The notes under the pieces: model-generated
What the model saw: only the letters and a program-made list of their open reading frames with translations
Told to the model about the DNA's origin: nothing
Databases searched by the model: none
Part shown: one piece after another, positions 36,709-45,219 of the stretch
Layout: the number at the start of each line of letters is the position of its first letter
Numbering within the stretch: position 1 is the first letter of the stretch
Program-made: the position numbers and the translations under genes
Assembly: GCF_003063265.1 (NCBI RefSeq)
Contig: NZ_NERU01000006.1
Location: forward strand, 124,001 to 188,000
Source of the DNA: Limnohabitans sp. WS1
GTDB taxonomy: Bacteria > Pseudomonadota > Gammaproteobacteria > Burkholderiales > Burkholderiaceae_C
Length of the DNA: 64,000 nt
Reading direction: 5' to 3'

Positions 36709-36993
36709 ATGCGCCTCACCCCAGCCCAAATCAACACCATCAAAAGCACAGCCACCGCAGTGCTGGGTGAGGGCGCGCAGGTCACTTTGTTTGGTTCTCG
36801 GGTGCATGACGACAAAAAAGGCGGCGATGTAGACCTGTACGTGGAAATGGATCAACCCGAATTGATGAAAAAAATCCGTTGCAAAGTCAGCCTGCAAGAC
36901 CAGTTAGACATGCCCGTTGACCTGATCGTCAAACCCTATGGCGACCGCAGCCCCATCGCCATGATCGCCAAACAAGAAGGCATTCTGTTGTGA
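36709..36993 (+). CDS. MNT-domain nucleotidyltransferase antitoxin (MntA-like)
   Basis: A 94-residue minimal nucleotidyltransferase. The active-site pattern is GSRVHDDKKGGDVD, i.e. Gly-Ser then nine residues then Asp-x-Asp, with the third acidic residue probably in VDLIVKPYGD. In characterised HEPN/MNT pairs the MNT protein blocks its toxin by attaching AMP to a Tyr near the HEPN active site. Its stop overlaps the next start by 4 bases (ATGTTGTGA region, start at 36990), so the two are coupled. A near-identical but truncated copy of its first 30 codons follows the toxin gene. Confidence 0.88.
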   Translation: MRLTPAQINTIKSTATAVLGEGAQVTLFGSRVHDDKKGGDVDLYVEMDQPELMKKIRCKVSLQDQLDMPVDLIVKPYGDRSPIAMIAKQEGILL

Positions 36994-37451
36994 GCGAACA
37001 CATTGCGCTCATCTGGAAAAAGCTCGATCATTTGTTGCGAATGAGGCAATACCTCAACTATTCGACCGAACAAGTCACTGCGCTGTTGCCCATCACTGAT
37101 TGGCAATCACTGCAACCCGATCAGCACGAAACTCTGGCGGCTTTTCGGATTCGCTTCAGTGAATTTCAAGAGCACATGGGTAAAACCATGAAAGCTGTAG
37201 CCGTAGAAGAAGAAAAACCGGCAGAACCCTTTACAGCTGTGTTGCTGTACATGGAAAAATTGGGATGCATCCCATCGGTTGACCGATGGAAAGAGATTCG
37301 AGAACTGCGAAATGCCGTTAACCATGAATACGCGGATGACCCAGAGCTGCTGCATGAATTTTTCGAGCAAATGATCAAATCAGTCCCAGAACTCATGACC
37401 TGGCACGAACAGCTGATTGATTTTTGTAAATCTACGTACCAAGAAAATTAA
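36990..37451 (+). CDS. HEPN-domain toxin (HepT-like RNase)
   Basis: A 153-residue all-helical protein. RNAVNHEY near residue 112 is an exact RX4HXY motif, the catalytic and AMP-acceptor site of HepT-type HEPN RNases. The MNT partner lies directly upstream and overlaps its start (GTG at 36990). The likely action is RNA cleavage in stress or phage attack, silenced by AMPylation of the motif Tyr. Residues before the motif (VDRWKEIREL) are the usual lead helix. A strong match of motif, size and neighbour. Confidence 0.88.
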   Translation: MSEHIALIWKKLDHLLRMRQYLNYSTEQVTALLPITDWQSLQPDQHETLAAFRIRFSEFQEHMGKTMKAVAVEEEKPAEPFTAVLLYMEKLGCIPSVDRWKEIRELRNAVNHEYADDPELLHEFFEQMIKSVPELMTWHEQLIDFCKSTYQEN

Positions 37452-37455
37452 CCCC

Positions 37456-37560
37456 ATGCGCCTCAGCCCAGCCCAAATCATCACCATCAAAAGCACAGCC
37501 ACCGCCGTGCTGGGTGAGGGCACACAGGTCTGGCTTTGTGGGTCCAAATTAGACAATTAA
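37456..37560 (+). pseudogene. Truncated duplicate of the MNT gene start
   Basis: Encodes 34 residues, MRLSPAQIITIKSTATAV and onward, closely matching the first 30 codons of the MNT gene at 36709, including its leader AAAATTAACCCC. The copy ends at CGSKLDN, just after the Gly-Ser of the active site, where it runs into AATTAATCGGGATCTGACCCC, a REPIN-associated motif. So a second MNT copy or duplication was cut off at this junction. Confidence 0.85.
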
Positions 37561-37599
37561 TCGGGATCTGACCCCAATTAATTTGTACCGCAAACAAAA

Positions 37600-37684
37600 C
37601 AATCGCCCCGAGGGCGGGACTCCTACAAGAAACAATTGACCCTGTAGGAGCGACGCCCTAGTCGCGATAACCCCCGCAAACCAC
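37600..37684 (+). repeat. Rearranged REPIN: right half then left half
   Basis: A right-type hairpin half ends at about 37626 (GACTCCTACA), and 16 bases on a left-type half starts at 37643 with its stem mismatched (GCGACGCCCTAGTCGC) and the spacer after it. The order is the reverse of a normal unit, as if two units were deleted to their inner halves. This is the last REPIN of this family in the window. Confidence 0.85.
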
Positions 37685-37750
37685 CGCCTGAACAACCAGG
37701 CCAAAACTTGTAAATCCCGGTACCCCAAATACCGACCAAACCTTACCCCC

Positions 37751-37777
37751 AGTAGGTCGGCACCTTCAGGTCCGACA
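37751..37777 (+). repeat. Variant GTAGGTCGG hairpin repeat
   Basis: GTAGGTCGGCACCTTCAGG followed by TCCGAC forms a hairpin: GTCGG pairs CCGAC, a bulged C, then ACC pairs GGT around a TTCA loop. Compared with three copies at 38828-38946 the inner stem has changed on both sides (GGC/GCC there), i.e. compensatory change. Confidence 0.7.
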
Positions 37778-37876
37778 ACCATCCCCTCGCGAAGCGACAA
37801 ATCAGTCGCCCAGCCCCCCAAGCAGACCCCCAAGACCCGCCACATAGCGCGGCAAGCCTTGGCACGTATCCGCACC

Positions 37877-38825
37877 ATGACAGAACCCAAAATCTACGTC
37901 GCTGGCCGCAAAGGCATGGTGGGCTCGGCCATTGTTCGGGCCTTGCAGGCGCAGGGGCAAACCCGCTTCGTCACCCGCAGCCACGCCGAGTTGGACCTGA
38001 CCAATCAAGCCGAGGTGCGCGAGTTTTTCGCGCAAGAAAAGCCCGACCAGGTCTACTTGGCCGCTGCCAAAGTCGGTGGCATCCATGCCAACAACACCTA
38101 CCCGGCCGACTTCATTTACCAAAACCTCATGGTGCAGGCCAACGTCATTGACGCGGCATTTCAAAACGGCATGCAAAAACTGCTGTTTTTAGGGTCCAGC
38201 TGCATCTACCCCCGCATGGCCGAGCAGCCCCTGCGCGAAGACGCCCTCTTGACCGGCCCCCTGGTGCCCACCAACGAGCCCTATGCCATCGCCAAGATTG
38301 CCGGCATCAAACTCTGCGAAAGCTACAACCGCCAATATGGCCAAAGCTACGGGGTGGAATACCGCAGCGTCATGCCCACCAACTTGTATGGCCCGGGCGA
38401 CAACTACCACCCCGAAATAGCCACGTCATTTCCGCGCTGATTCGCCGTTTTCACGAAGCCAAAGTCAGCCAAGCCCCCAGCGTGGCCATTTGGGGCACCG
38501 GCACCCCTAAACGTGAATTTTGTATGTGGACGACATGGCCGCAGCCAGCGTGCACGTCATGAACCTGCCCAAAGCGCTTTATGACCAACACACCAGTCCC
38601 ATGCAAAGCCACATCAACGTGGGCAATGGGCAAGACGTGACCATTGCCCAAGTGGCCCAAATCGTGGACTACACAGGACGCATCGAGTTTGACACCAGCA
38701 AACCCGACGGCACCCCCCGCAAGTGGATGGACAGCAGCCGCCTCAACAGCCTCGGCTGGCAAGCCCAAGTGCCCTTGCACCAAGGCCTAACCCAAGCCTA
38801 CGCCGACTTTCTGAAGACCCCATAA
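37877..38825 (+). pseudogene. fcl: GDP-L-fucose synthase, two frameshifts
   Basis: Encodes the last step of GDP-L-fucose synthesis, an epimerase-reductase of the SDR family. The first part ([27 protein letters not shown], catalytic [12 protein letters not shown]) is in one frame; near 38415 one A is missing from GAAAATAGC and the frame shifts to [15 protein letters not shown]; near 38513-38517 one T is missing and it shifts again to [15 protein letters not shown]. Adding both bases restores about 316 residues, normal for the family. Both losses are in homopolymers, so a sequencing cause is possible, but the adjacent gmd is also damaged. The start is the ATG at 37877. Confidence 0.88.
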
Positions 38826-38827
38826 CC

Positions 38828-38946
38828 CGTAGGTCGGCGGCTTCAGCCCCGACATGACTGACTCAACAACTCGTAGGTCGGCGGCTTCAGCCCCGACATG
38901 TCTGACTCAACAACTCGTAGGTCGGCGGCTTTAGCCCCGACATGAC
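38828..38946 (+). repeat. Three 44-bp tandem GTAGGTCGG hairpin repeats
   Basis: Copies start at 38828, 38872 and 38916, spaced 44 bases, in the short gap between fcl and gmd and running almost to the gmd ATG. Each is CGTAGGTCGGCGGCTTCAGC with CCCGACATG following and a linker ACTGACTCAACAACT. The hairpin is GTCGG, bulged C, GGC, loop TTCA, GCC, CCGAC. It begins with GTAG like the REPIN family but has a different stem, so it is a second REP-like family with no matching transposase in the window. Confidence 0.9.
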
Positions 38947-38952
38947 TCCCTC

Positions 38953-40040
38953 ATGACCCACCCCAAAGTCGCCCTAATCACCGGCATCACCGGCCAAGAC
39001 GGCTCCTACCTGGCCGAATTCCTTCTAGAAAAAGGCTACATCGTCCACGGTATCAAACGCCGTGCCAGCAGCTTCAACACCCAGCGCGTGGACCACATCT
39101 ACCAAGACCCCCACGTCAGCAACGCCAACTTCAAACTGCACTACGGCGACTTGAGCGACACCAGCAACCTGGTGCGCATCATCCAGGAAACCCAGCCCGA
39201 CGAAATCTACAACCTGGCCGCCATGAGCCATGTGGCCGTCAGCTTTGAAAGCCCCAAATACACCGCCGACGTGGACGACATTGGCACCCTGCGCATTCTG
39301 GAAGCCATTCGCATCTTGGGGCTGGAAAAGAAAACCCGCTTTTACCAAGCCAGTACCAGTGAGCTGTATGGCCTGGTGCAAGAAACCCCCCAAAAAGAAA
39401 CCACCCCCTTTTATCCCCGCAGCCCCTACGCAGTGGCCAAGCTCTATGCATACTGAATCACGGTCAACTACCACGAAGCCTATGGCATGTATGCCTGCAA
39501 CGGCATCCTGTTTAACCACGAAAGCCAACGCCGAGGCGAAACCTTTGTCACCCGCAAAATCACCCGGGGCCTGGCCAACATCAGCCAAGGGCTGGAAGAG
39601 TGCCTGTACATGGGCAACATCGAAGCCCTGCGCGACTGGGGCCACGCCAAAGACTATGTGCGCATGCAGTGGATGATGCAGCAACAACACCAGCCCGAAG
39701 ACTTCGTCATCGCCACCGTCGTGCAATACAGCGTGCGCCAGTTCATCAACTGGACAGCAAAAGCCCTGGGCATGTCACTGCGCTGGCAGGGTGAGGGTGT
39801 TGACGAAGTCGCCTATTGGAACGACCAAGCCGTCAACCTCATCGACCCCCGCTACTTCCGCCCACCGAAGTCGAAACCTTGCTGGGCGACCCCAGCAAGG
39901 CTAAAGAAAAATTAGGATGGGTGCCTGCAATCTCGATTCAGCAGTTGTGCAAAGAAATGGTGACATATGACTTGGCTCAAGCAAAACAACACGCACTACT
40001 CAAAGCGAATGGTTACAACGTCAACGTGAGTCTGGAATAG
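38953..40040 (+). pseudogene. gmd: GDP-mannose 4,6-dehydratase, nonsense and frameshift
   Basis: Would convert GDP-mannose to the 4-keto-6-deoxy intermediate for GDP-fucose. It shows [34 protein letters not shown] and [13 protein letters not shown], then TGA at 39454-39456 where the family has Trp, then [16 protein letters not shown] in the same frame. Near 39860 one C is missing (CGCCC for CGCCCC) and the last part, [19 protein letters not shown], is shifted. Corrected length is about 362 residues, normal. Several otherwise fixed residues differ ([22 protein letters not shown]), which supports real decay rather than only read errors. Confidence 0.9.
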
Positions 40041-40069
40041 GCTGGCGGTTCTCGAACAGTGAACACACT

Positions 40070-41347
40070 ATGGAATTAAAAAATAAAAACCTAGCGATCA
40101 TCGGGCTAGGCTACGTTGGCCTTCCATTAGCCGTCGAGTTTGGCAAAAAATTTGACACTATTGGTTTTGATATCAACCCTCAGCGCATTGCCGAACTCCA
40201 ATCCGGTAATGACCGTAACTTGGAAACTAATGCAGCTGAAATGGCCGAGGCTAACCGTCTGCGCTTCACGCACGACTCAGCTGATTTGAATACGTCCAAC
40301 GTTTATATCGTTACTGTTCCCACACCGGTTGATCAAGACAAACGTCCCGACTTCACTCCCTTGATCAAAGCCAGTCAAACGGTGGGTCGGGCGCTGAAGC
40401 CCGGCGACGTGGTCATCTACGAGTCCACCGTGTACCCCGGCGCCACCGAAGAAATCTGCGTTCCCGAACTGGAGCGCGCCAGCGGCCTCCAGTTCAACAC
40501 TGGCTTTACTGTTGGCTATAGCCCCGAGCGGATCAACCCCGGCGACAAGGAGCGTCGCCTCACCAACATCCCCAAGGTCACCTCCGGCTCCACCACAGCT
40601 GCGGCAGACTTTGTGGACGCGCTGTACCGAACCATCATCACCGCCGGCACCCACAAGGCCAGCAGCCTCAAAGTGGCCGAAGCCTCCAAGGTCATAGAAA
40701 ACACCCAGCGCGATGCCAACATCGCCCTCATCAACGAATTTGCGCTCATCTTCCACCGCCTAGGTATCGACACACATGAAGTGCTGGCAGCTGCCGGCAC
40801 CAAATGGAACTTTTTACCCTTTACGCCTGGGCTGGTGGGCGGCCACTGCATTGGCGTAGACCCGTATTACCTCATTCAAAAAGCCCAGTCTGTAGGCTAC
40901 TACCCCGACATTCTGTTGGCCTGCCGGCGCATCAACGACGCCATGGGTCTGCATGTGGCAGCAGAAGTCGTCAAACTCATGATCCGCAAAGGTCAAACTG
41001 TGGCCCGTGCGCGTGTGCTGGTGCTGGGCTTCACCTTCAAGGAAAACTGCCCGGACTTGCGCAATACCCGCGTGATCGACCTTGTTCATGAGCTGCAGGC
41101 CTTTGACACCCAGGTAGACCTATACGACCCGCACGCGAATAGCGCCGAGGCGCAGCACGAATACGGCATCAGCCTGCTGTGCTCTCTGCCCGAGCCTGGC
41201 CAGTACGACGCCCTGGTGGTTGCTGTGGCGCATGACGAATTCAAACAACTGGGCATTGCCGGCCTGCGACGACTTGCGAATGGGCGTGCGGTGATCTATG
41301 ACATCAAGGGCATGTTCGGCAAAGATGAAGTTGATGGGCGACTCTAG
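40070..41347 (+). CDS. UDP-N-acetyl-hexosamine 6-dehydrogenase, TviB/WbpO-like
   Basis: A 425-residue nucleotide-sugar dehydrogenase that oxidises UDP-GlcNAc or UDP-GalNAc twice to the uronic acid. The NAD-binding IIGLGYVGLPLAVEFG is at residues 10-25, the catalytic Cys in GGHCIGVDPYYL near 263, and the third domain holds VLVLGFTFKENCPDLRNTRV. TviB-type features (YSPERINPGDKE) separate it from UDP-glucose dehydrogenases. It starts 29 bases after gmd. Together with the AsnB-type gene at 52162 it could supply an amidated uronic acid (inference). Confidence 0.93.
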   Translation: MELKNKNLAIIGLGYVGLPLAVEFGKKFDTIGFDINPQRIAELQSGNDRNLETNAAEMAEANRLRFTHDSADLNTSNVYIVTVPTPVDQDKRPDFTPLIKASQTVGRALKPGDVVIYESTVYPGATEEICVPELERASGLQFNTGFTVGYSPERINPGDKERRLTNIPKVTSGSTTAAADFVDALYRTIITAGTHKASSLKVAEASKVIENTQRDANIALINEFALIFHRLGIDTHEVLAAAGTKWNFLPFTPGLVGGHCIGVDPYYLIQKAQSVGYYPDILLACRRINDAMGLHVAAEVVKLMIRKGQTVARARVLVLGFTFKENCPDLRNTRVIDLVHELQAFDTQVDLYDPHANSAEAQHEYGISLLCSLPEPGQYDALVVAVAHDEFKQLGIAGLRRLANGRAVIYDIKGMFGKDEVDGRL

Positions 41348-41383
41348 CCATAGGGCATTTTAGAAATATTGAAAAAACAAATT

Positions 41384-42202
41384 ATGAAAACTACCAGTCT
41401 CCCCCATTATTTACGCAACTTTCTATGGCGACTTGGTCGCAAGATATACATATTCGCACGCGGCGATGGTCAGAATGAACCTCGCACGAATGGTGAATAC
41501 TGGTTATTGAAAGAAACCCTAAAGTCCCAATCTAGTCCAAGTGTGTTGCTTGATGTCGGAGCAAACAAAGGAAATTGGTCGACAGAAGCACTTAAAATTT
41601 CTACTGATTCGCACCCTATTCAGATACATGCGTTCGAACCATCGCTGGCCACGCGTTTATTGCTTATTGGTCGCTTCCATGGAAGCAATGCTGTAACAGT
41701 ACAACCTTACGCACTCTCTGACTCAATTGGCGAAGCTACCTTTTACAGCGAAGAAGAGGGGGGTGGCACAAATTCGCTTTCTCCGGTATCTGGCCGAACT
41801 GCCGAAAATGTGCAGGTGAATACAGTTGATAGATTTGTGGAAGAAAATTCTATCCAAGCTATCTCAATGATGAAAGTTGACACTGAAGGATTCGATCTTT
41901 TTGTCTTGCGTGGTGCAGTGACTTCGCTGAGTGCAGGGTTAATTGAGGTGATTCAATTTGAATACAACTGGCGCTGGCTTCTAAATCATGCATGCCTTCG
42001 AGATATCTTTGATTTGATCGCAGATAAACCCTATCGCTTTGGTAAGCTGGTTGGAGAGAGCATCGAGTTTTATGATGAATGGCACTTTGAATTCGATCGG
42101 TTTTTTGAGAATAACTACGTTCTCGTTAGAAATGACAGCGCTTTGGGCGCGCTAGGTACACCGTACACATTCGATGAAGCAAATGTTGGCGTTCGTGGAT
42201 AG
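41384..42202 (+). CDS. FkbM-family methyltransferase
   Basis: A 272-residue SAM-dependent O-methyltransferase of the FkbM type. The SAM site LLDVGANKGNWS is near residue 50, followed by the family block MMKVDTEGFDLFVLRGA near 168. It probably adds an O-methyl group to a sugar of the repeat unit. I chose the ATG at 41384; an in-frame TTG at 41369 has no better site. Base use is more AT-rich than in the preceding dehydrogenase gene, the first sign of a change in origin along the cluster. Confidence 0.87.
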   Translation: MKTTSLPHYLRNFLWRLGRKIYIFARGDGQNEPRTNGEYWLLKETLKSQSSPSVLLDVGANKGNWSTEALKISTDSHPIQIHAFEPSLATRLLLIGRFHGSNAVTVQPYALSDSIGEATFYSEEEGGGTNSLSPVSGRTAENVQVNTVDRFVEENSIQAISMMKVDTEGFDLFVLRGAVTSLSAGLIEVIQFEYNWRWLLNHACLRDIFDLIADKPYRFGKLVGESIEFYDEWHFEFDRFFENNYVLVRNDSALGALGTPYTFDEANVGVRG

Positions 42203-42236
42203 CGTGTCTCACCCTAGATTTTTGGTTTGTTAGGCT

Positions 42237-43655
42237 ATGTCCTTGCTTCGTCAATCAGGCCTTGCAGCCGCCTCCGCCATTCTGCTTACTGGTTCACGAT
42301 TCGTCTTTACCGCGATCCTGGCCAGAGCCATGCCAATCGAGTCGTTTGGCCAGTTTGCCTATACACAGTGGATCGTGGACATTACCTTTCTGGTCTGTTC
42401 CTTTGGTGCAACTGGTGCAGCAGGGCGCTATTTGGCAGAATACCGCTCGGAACCCCAACGGGTGGCTGCGTTCCTGAGGGCATGGCAACCGTGGGCGATT
42501 GCCCTGCCGGGCGTGACGGGCGCGCTCGTGCTAGCAGGTGCCTGGCTTTCAGGTTACGTCCTTGATCTACCTACCAGCCTTTCGCTTAGCATCTGGGGCG
42601 CTGCCAACGGGTACATGGCTTTGTATACGGCTACGCTGGTTGGGTTGCAGAGGTTTGAGTTGATCCTGGTCTCAAATGTGGTTTTGGCTGCGGTGATGCT
42701 GGCAGGCGCGGCATGGTTGCCACTGGATGTGATCGGTCTCACCGGCCTTTTCACGTGGATGGCTGTCGCAAGCTTGCTGGCTGCGATGCCCGGGTGGGTC
42801 GCCGCGGGACAGATTCGACGTGCTCGGTCCATCGCAGTCCTACAAGCTTCCGACGCAAGCTCGATCAAGAGATATGCAATCAATATGTGGCTGGTAGGGC
42901 TGCTGTGGTCGATGGTGTGGTCCCGCGGTGAACTGCCATTTGTTAAAGCGGTGTTAGGGGACGCCGCTGTCGCAGGGTATGTGGCCGCGCTGACCATTTT
43001 CGGCGGGGCCATGCAAGGGGTGATGCTGGGCATGTCGGCCGTCGCACCGCAGCTAACACGCCTGATCGGTGAAGGCAAGAAAAGAGATGCAGTGCAACTG
43101 GCCCGTAGAATTACAGAATATCAATTAATAATATGTGTATTAGCTGTTACTGTACTAGCATTGTTAGCGCCAGAAATAATTGGCAGTGTATTTGGTGGTA
43201 AATACGAGTCAAGTGCAGAAGCGCTCACAATACTCAGTTTTGGAATAATTCCATTAGCCTTTTCAACTCAAAATCACATTTTGCAAATTGAAACCAACGG
43301 CAAATACAGCCTTTTGTCAACTCTGATCGGATTAATACTACTTGCCGCATTTTCTTATTTGCTAGTCGAAAGATATGAAATATCAGGTGCGGCATTTTCA
43401 AGAATGGCGTCAATATTTTTAGTTGGTGTATTATCCATAGCTGCAATGTTAATGCTTGAAGGTAAAGCATCAATACCGCTTTTGCAGATTGGAAAGACTG
43501 CCACATTTCTTTTGTTTTTGTTTTTTATGGTGACCATGTTGCCCGATGGAGATTTAGGTCGCCTAACCAGATACAGTACTGTACTACTTACAATCCTAGT
43601 ATTTGGCATACTGCTATTAAAAAAGATAAAAAATTTTAAAAAATTAAATATGTAG
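42237..43655 (+). CDS. Oligosaccharide flippase, Wzx-like; mosaic base composition
   Basis: A 472-residue polytopic membrane protein of the MATE/Wzx superfamily with about 12-14 hydrophobic segments, which flips lipid-linked repeat units across the inner membrane. The start reads MSLLRQSGLAAASAILLTGS and helix patterns continue to a Lys-rich end. Up to about base 43095 the codons are GC-rich like neighbouring genes upstream; from there on (ITEYQLIICVLAV onward) the DNA turns AT-rich within a continuous frame, which suggests a recombination joint inside the gene. The assignment rests on topology and neighbours. Confidence 0.85.
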   Translation: MSLLRQSGLAAASAILLTGSRFVFTAILARAMPIESFGQFAYTQWIVDITFLVCSFGATGAAGRYLAEYRSEPQRVAAFLRAWQPWAIALPGVTGALVLAGAWLSGYVLDLPTSLSLSIWGAANGYMALYTATLVGLQRFELILVSNVVLAAVMLAGAAWLPLDVIGLTGLFTWMAVASLLAAMPGWVAAGQIRRARSIAVLQASDASSIKRYAINMWLVGLLWSMVWSRGELPFVKAVLGDAAVAGYVAALTIFGGAMQGVMLGMSAVAPQLTRLIGEGKKRDAVQLARRITEYQLIICVLAVTVLALLAPEIIGSVFGGKYESSAEALTILSFGIIPLAFSTQNHILQIETNGKYSLLSTLIGLILLAAFSYLLVERYEISGAAFSRMASIFLVGVLSIAAMLMLEGKASIPLLQIGKTATFLLFLFFMVTMLPDGDLGRLTRYSTVLLTILVFGILLLKKIKNFKKLNM

Positions 43656-43778
43656 TAAATTATTATCTAAAGCAGCATAAATTCTAAAATAATACAGCCC
43701 TAAAAAAGTTATTTTTTAAGTAAGTCTGCCGATCATTTAAATTTTACAGGAATTAAATGTTTTATACAGAATTTTTAC
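43656..43778. other. AT-rich spacer between flippase and polymerase genes
   Basis: A 123-base AT-rich gap with no gene or hairpin repeat. It continues the low-GC block that begins inside the flippase gene. Confidence 0.5.
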
Positions 43779-45218
43779 ATGACTGCAAAACTCTTTATTA
43801 ACGTCACTTCATTGTTCTTGACGTTAGTTGGCCTGTTCTTGATGATTATATATTCTCCAAGCGATTGGCAGGCTACAGTCGGCGTAATGATGCTGACGCA
43901 ATCATTTACTGGTTGGATGGCGTGGACAAGATTTAAATTAATAAAATTGGCGATATTCCCTGATTTTCTTTCTTTTATTTTATTATACCAATTTGGAACA
44001 AAGTTACTAGCGATGGTGGGACTCATCCTGAAGTCGCTTGACGATAATCTTGGCACGATAAGCGAAAATTTAAAATTGATAGAATCCGTACCCTTAAAAT
44101 ATCAGTTTCAAGCAGAAGTTGTATTTTTATTGTCAATTATTGTTTTCAGCGCAGTGTGGCGCCTGCAGGAGCGCAAGAGGATCGCAGCGGTTTGGCATGA
44201 GCCAACTGCCAAAGCGGCTTGGTTGGCCTATGCAGTTAGTTTGATTGGCTATTTGAGCTTGGCAGCAAATGATGCTGGCGTTTCGTTGGGCGCAGTTCAG
44301 GATTTGCTGCGGATATTTTCAATTGGTGCGATAGCTGCCTTGCTGGCCGGCAGCAGTGCTTACGCCTTGGGTAAGCCCAGAGGGTGGTTGCCTATTGTTG
44401 CTCTGGCCCCATTGCTCTTGCTTGCGCTTAGATCGGGGATGAAGTCTGAGGTCGCCGTGGCATTCTTTCCGCTATTCATCCCTATTATTCGAAGAATGAC
44501 TGCAAGAAGATTTGGTTTTATTAGTGTATTTCTATTGTTCACTTTGCTGTTTATCTTTCCGTTCTCGGAAGCATGGCGAACTCAAAATTGGCAAGTGAAT
44601 GGGGGAACCAAACAACAGGAAAGTGTGCTGGAGGTAGCTGGCAAGGTTACAGATTTATGGGATCAAAACGGCATCGTTGAAACTGTGTACAGTAGCACTG
44701 CAAAATGGTTGGCTCGTGGATCGACCTCTCAAATGGGCGGGCTTGTTATGTCATTGGCTGAACGGGATGGTTTTATTGGGCCTATTCTGATTGAAGGTTT
44801 GGCAACAATCTTCGTGCCTCGCTTTTTTTGGCCAAACAAGCCAACATACGCGCCAGGCGCCTGGTTTACCTGGTATTTAGGTATGGCGTATTCCCCTGAG
44901 ACTGCCACAAGTGCAACAGCGATGATGTTGCCGACCGAGCTTTATTGGATGTTTGGCGTTGCCGGCGTTCTTATTGGAATGTCGCTCCTAGCGGTGCTTT
45001 ATTTTAATGCTTGGATTTTTCTGCTAAAGAAATCCACGAATAATGTTATTGCCTCACTTGCATTGTTTGCGCTTTTAGCACGGTCGTCCGGGCTGGAGGA
45101 GGTGCACACAATCTATGCGATTTCATCTCCGATTATACTGGTTGGATACGTATTGATTTTTACTATGATTATAAGATTTTTAACTTTATGGCATCGAAGG
45201 CGTTTGCCACTTAAATGA
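43779..45218 (+). CDS. O-antigen/EPS polymerase, Wzy-like
   Basis: A 479-residue protein with about 12 membrane segments and a large loop between residues 260 and 360 (TQNWQVNGGTKQQESV onward), the layout of Wzy polymerases that join repeat units in the periplasm. The family has little sequence identity; the call uses topology, size and position between a flippase and glycosyltransferases. Composition is mixed: AT-rich at first, then GC-richer from about 44155, then AT-rich at the 3' end. It ends one base before the next gene. Confidence 0.75.
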   Translation: MTAKLFINVTSLFLTLVGLFLMIIYSPSDWQATVGVMMLTQSFTGWMAWTRFKLIKLAIFPDFLSFILLYQFGTKLLAMVGLILKSLDDNLGTISENLKLIESVPLKYQFQAEVVFLLSIIVFSAVWRLQERKRIAAVWHEPTAKAAWLAYAVSLIGYLSLAANDAGVSLGAVQDLLRIFSIGAIAALLAGSSAYALGKPRGWLPIVALAPLLLLALRSGMKSEVAVAFFPLFIPIIRRMTARRFGFISVFLLFTLLFIFPFSEAWRTQNWQVNGGTKQQESVLEVAGKVTDLWDQNGIVETVYSSTAKWLARGSTSQMGGLVMSLAERDGFIGPILIEGLATIFVPRFFWPNKPTYAPGAWFTWYLGMAYSPETATSATAMMLPTELYWMFGVAGVLIGMSLLAVLYFNAWIFLLKKSTNNVIASLALFALLARSSGLEEVHTIYAISSPIILVGYVLIFTMIIRFLTLWHRRRLPLK

Positions 45219-45219
45219 A

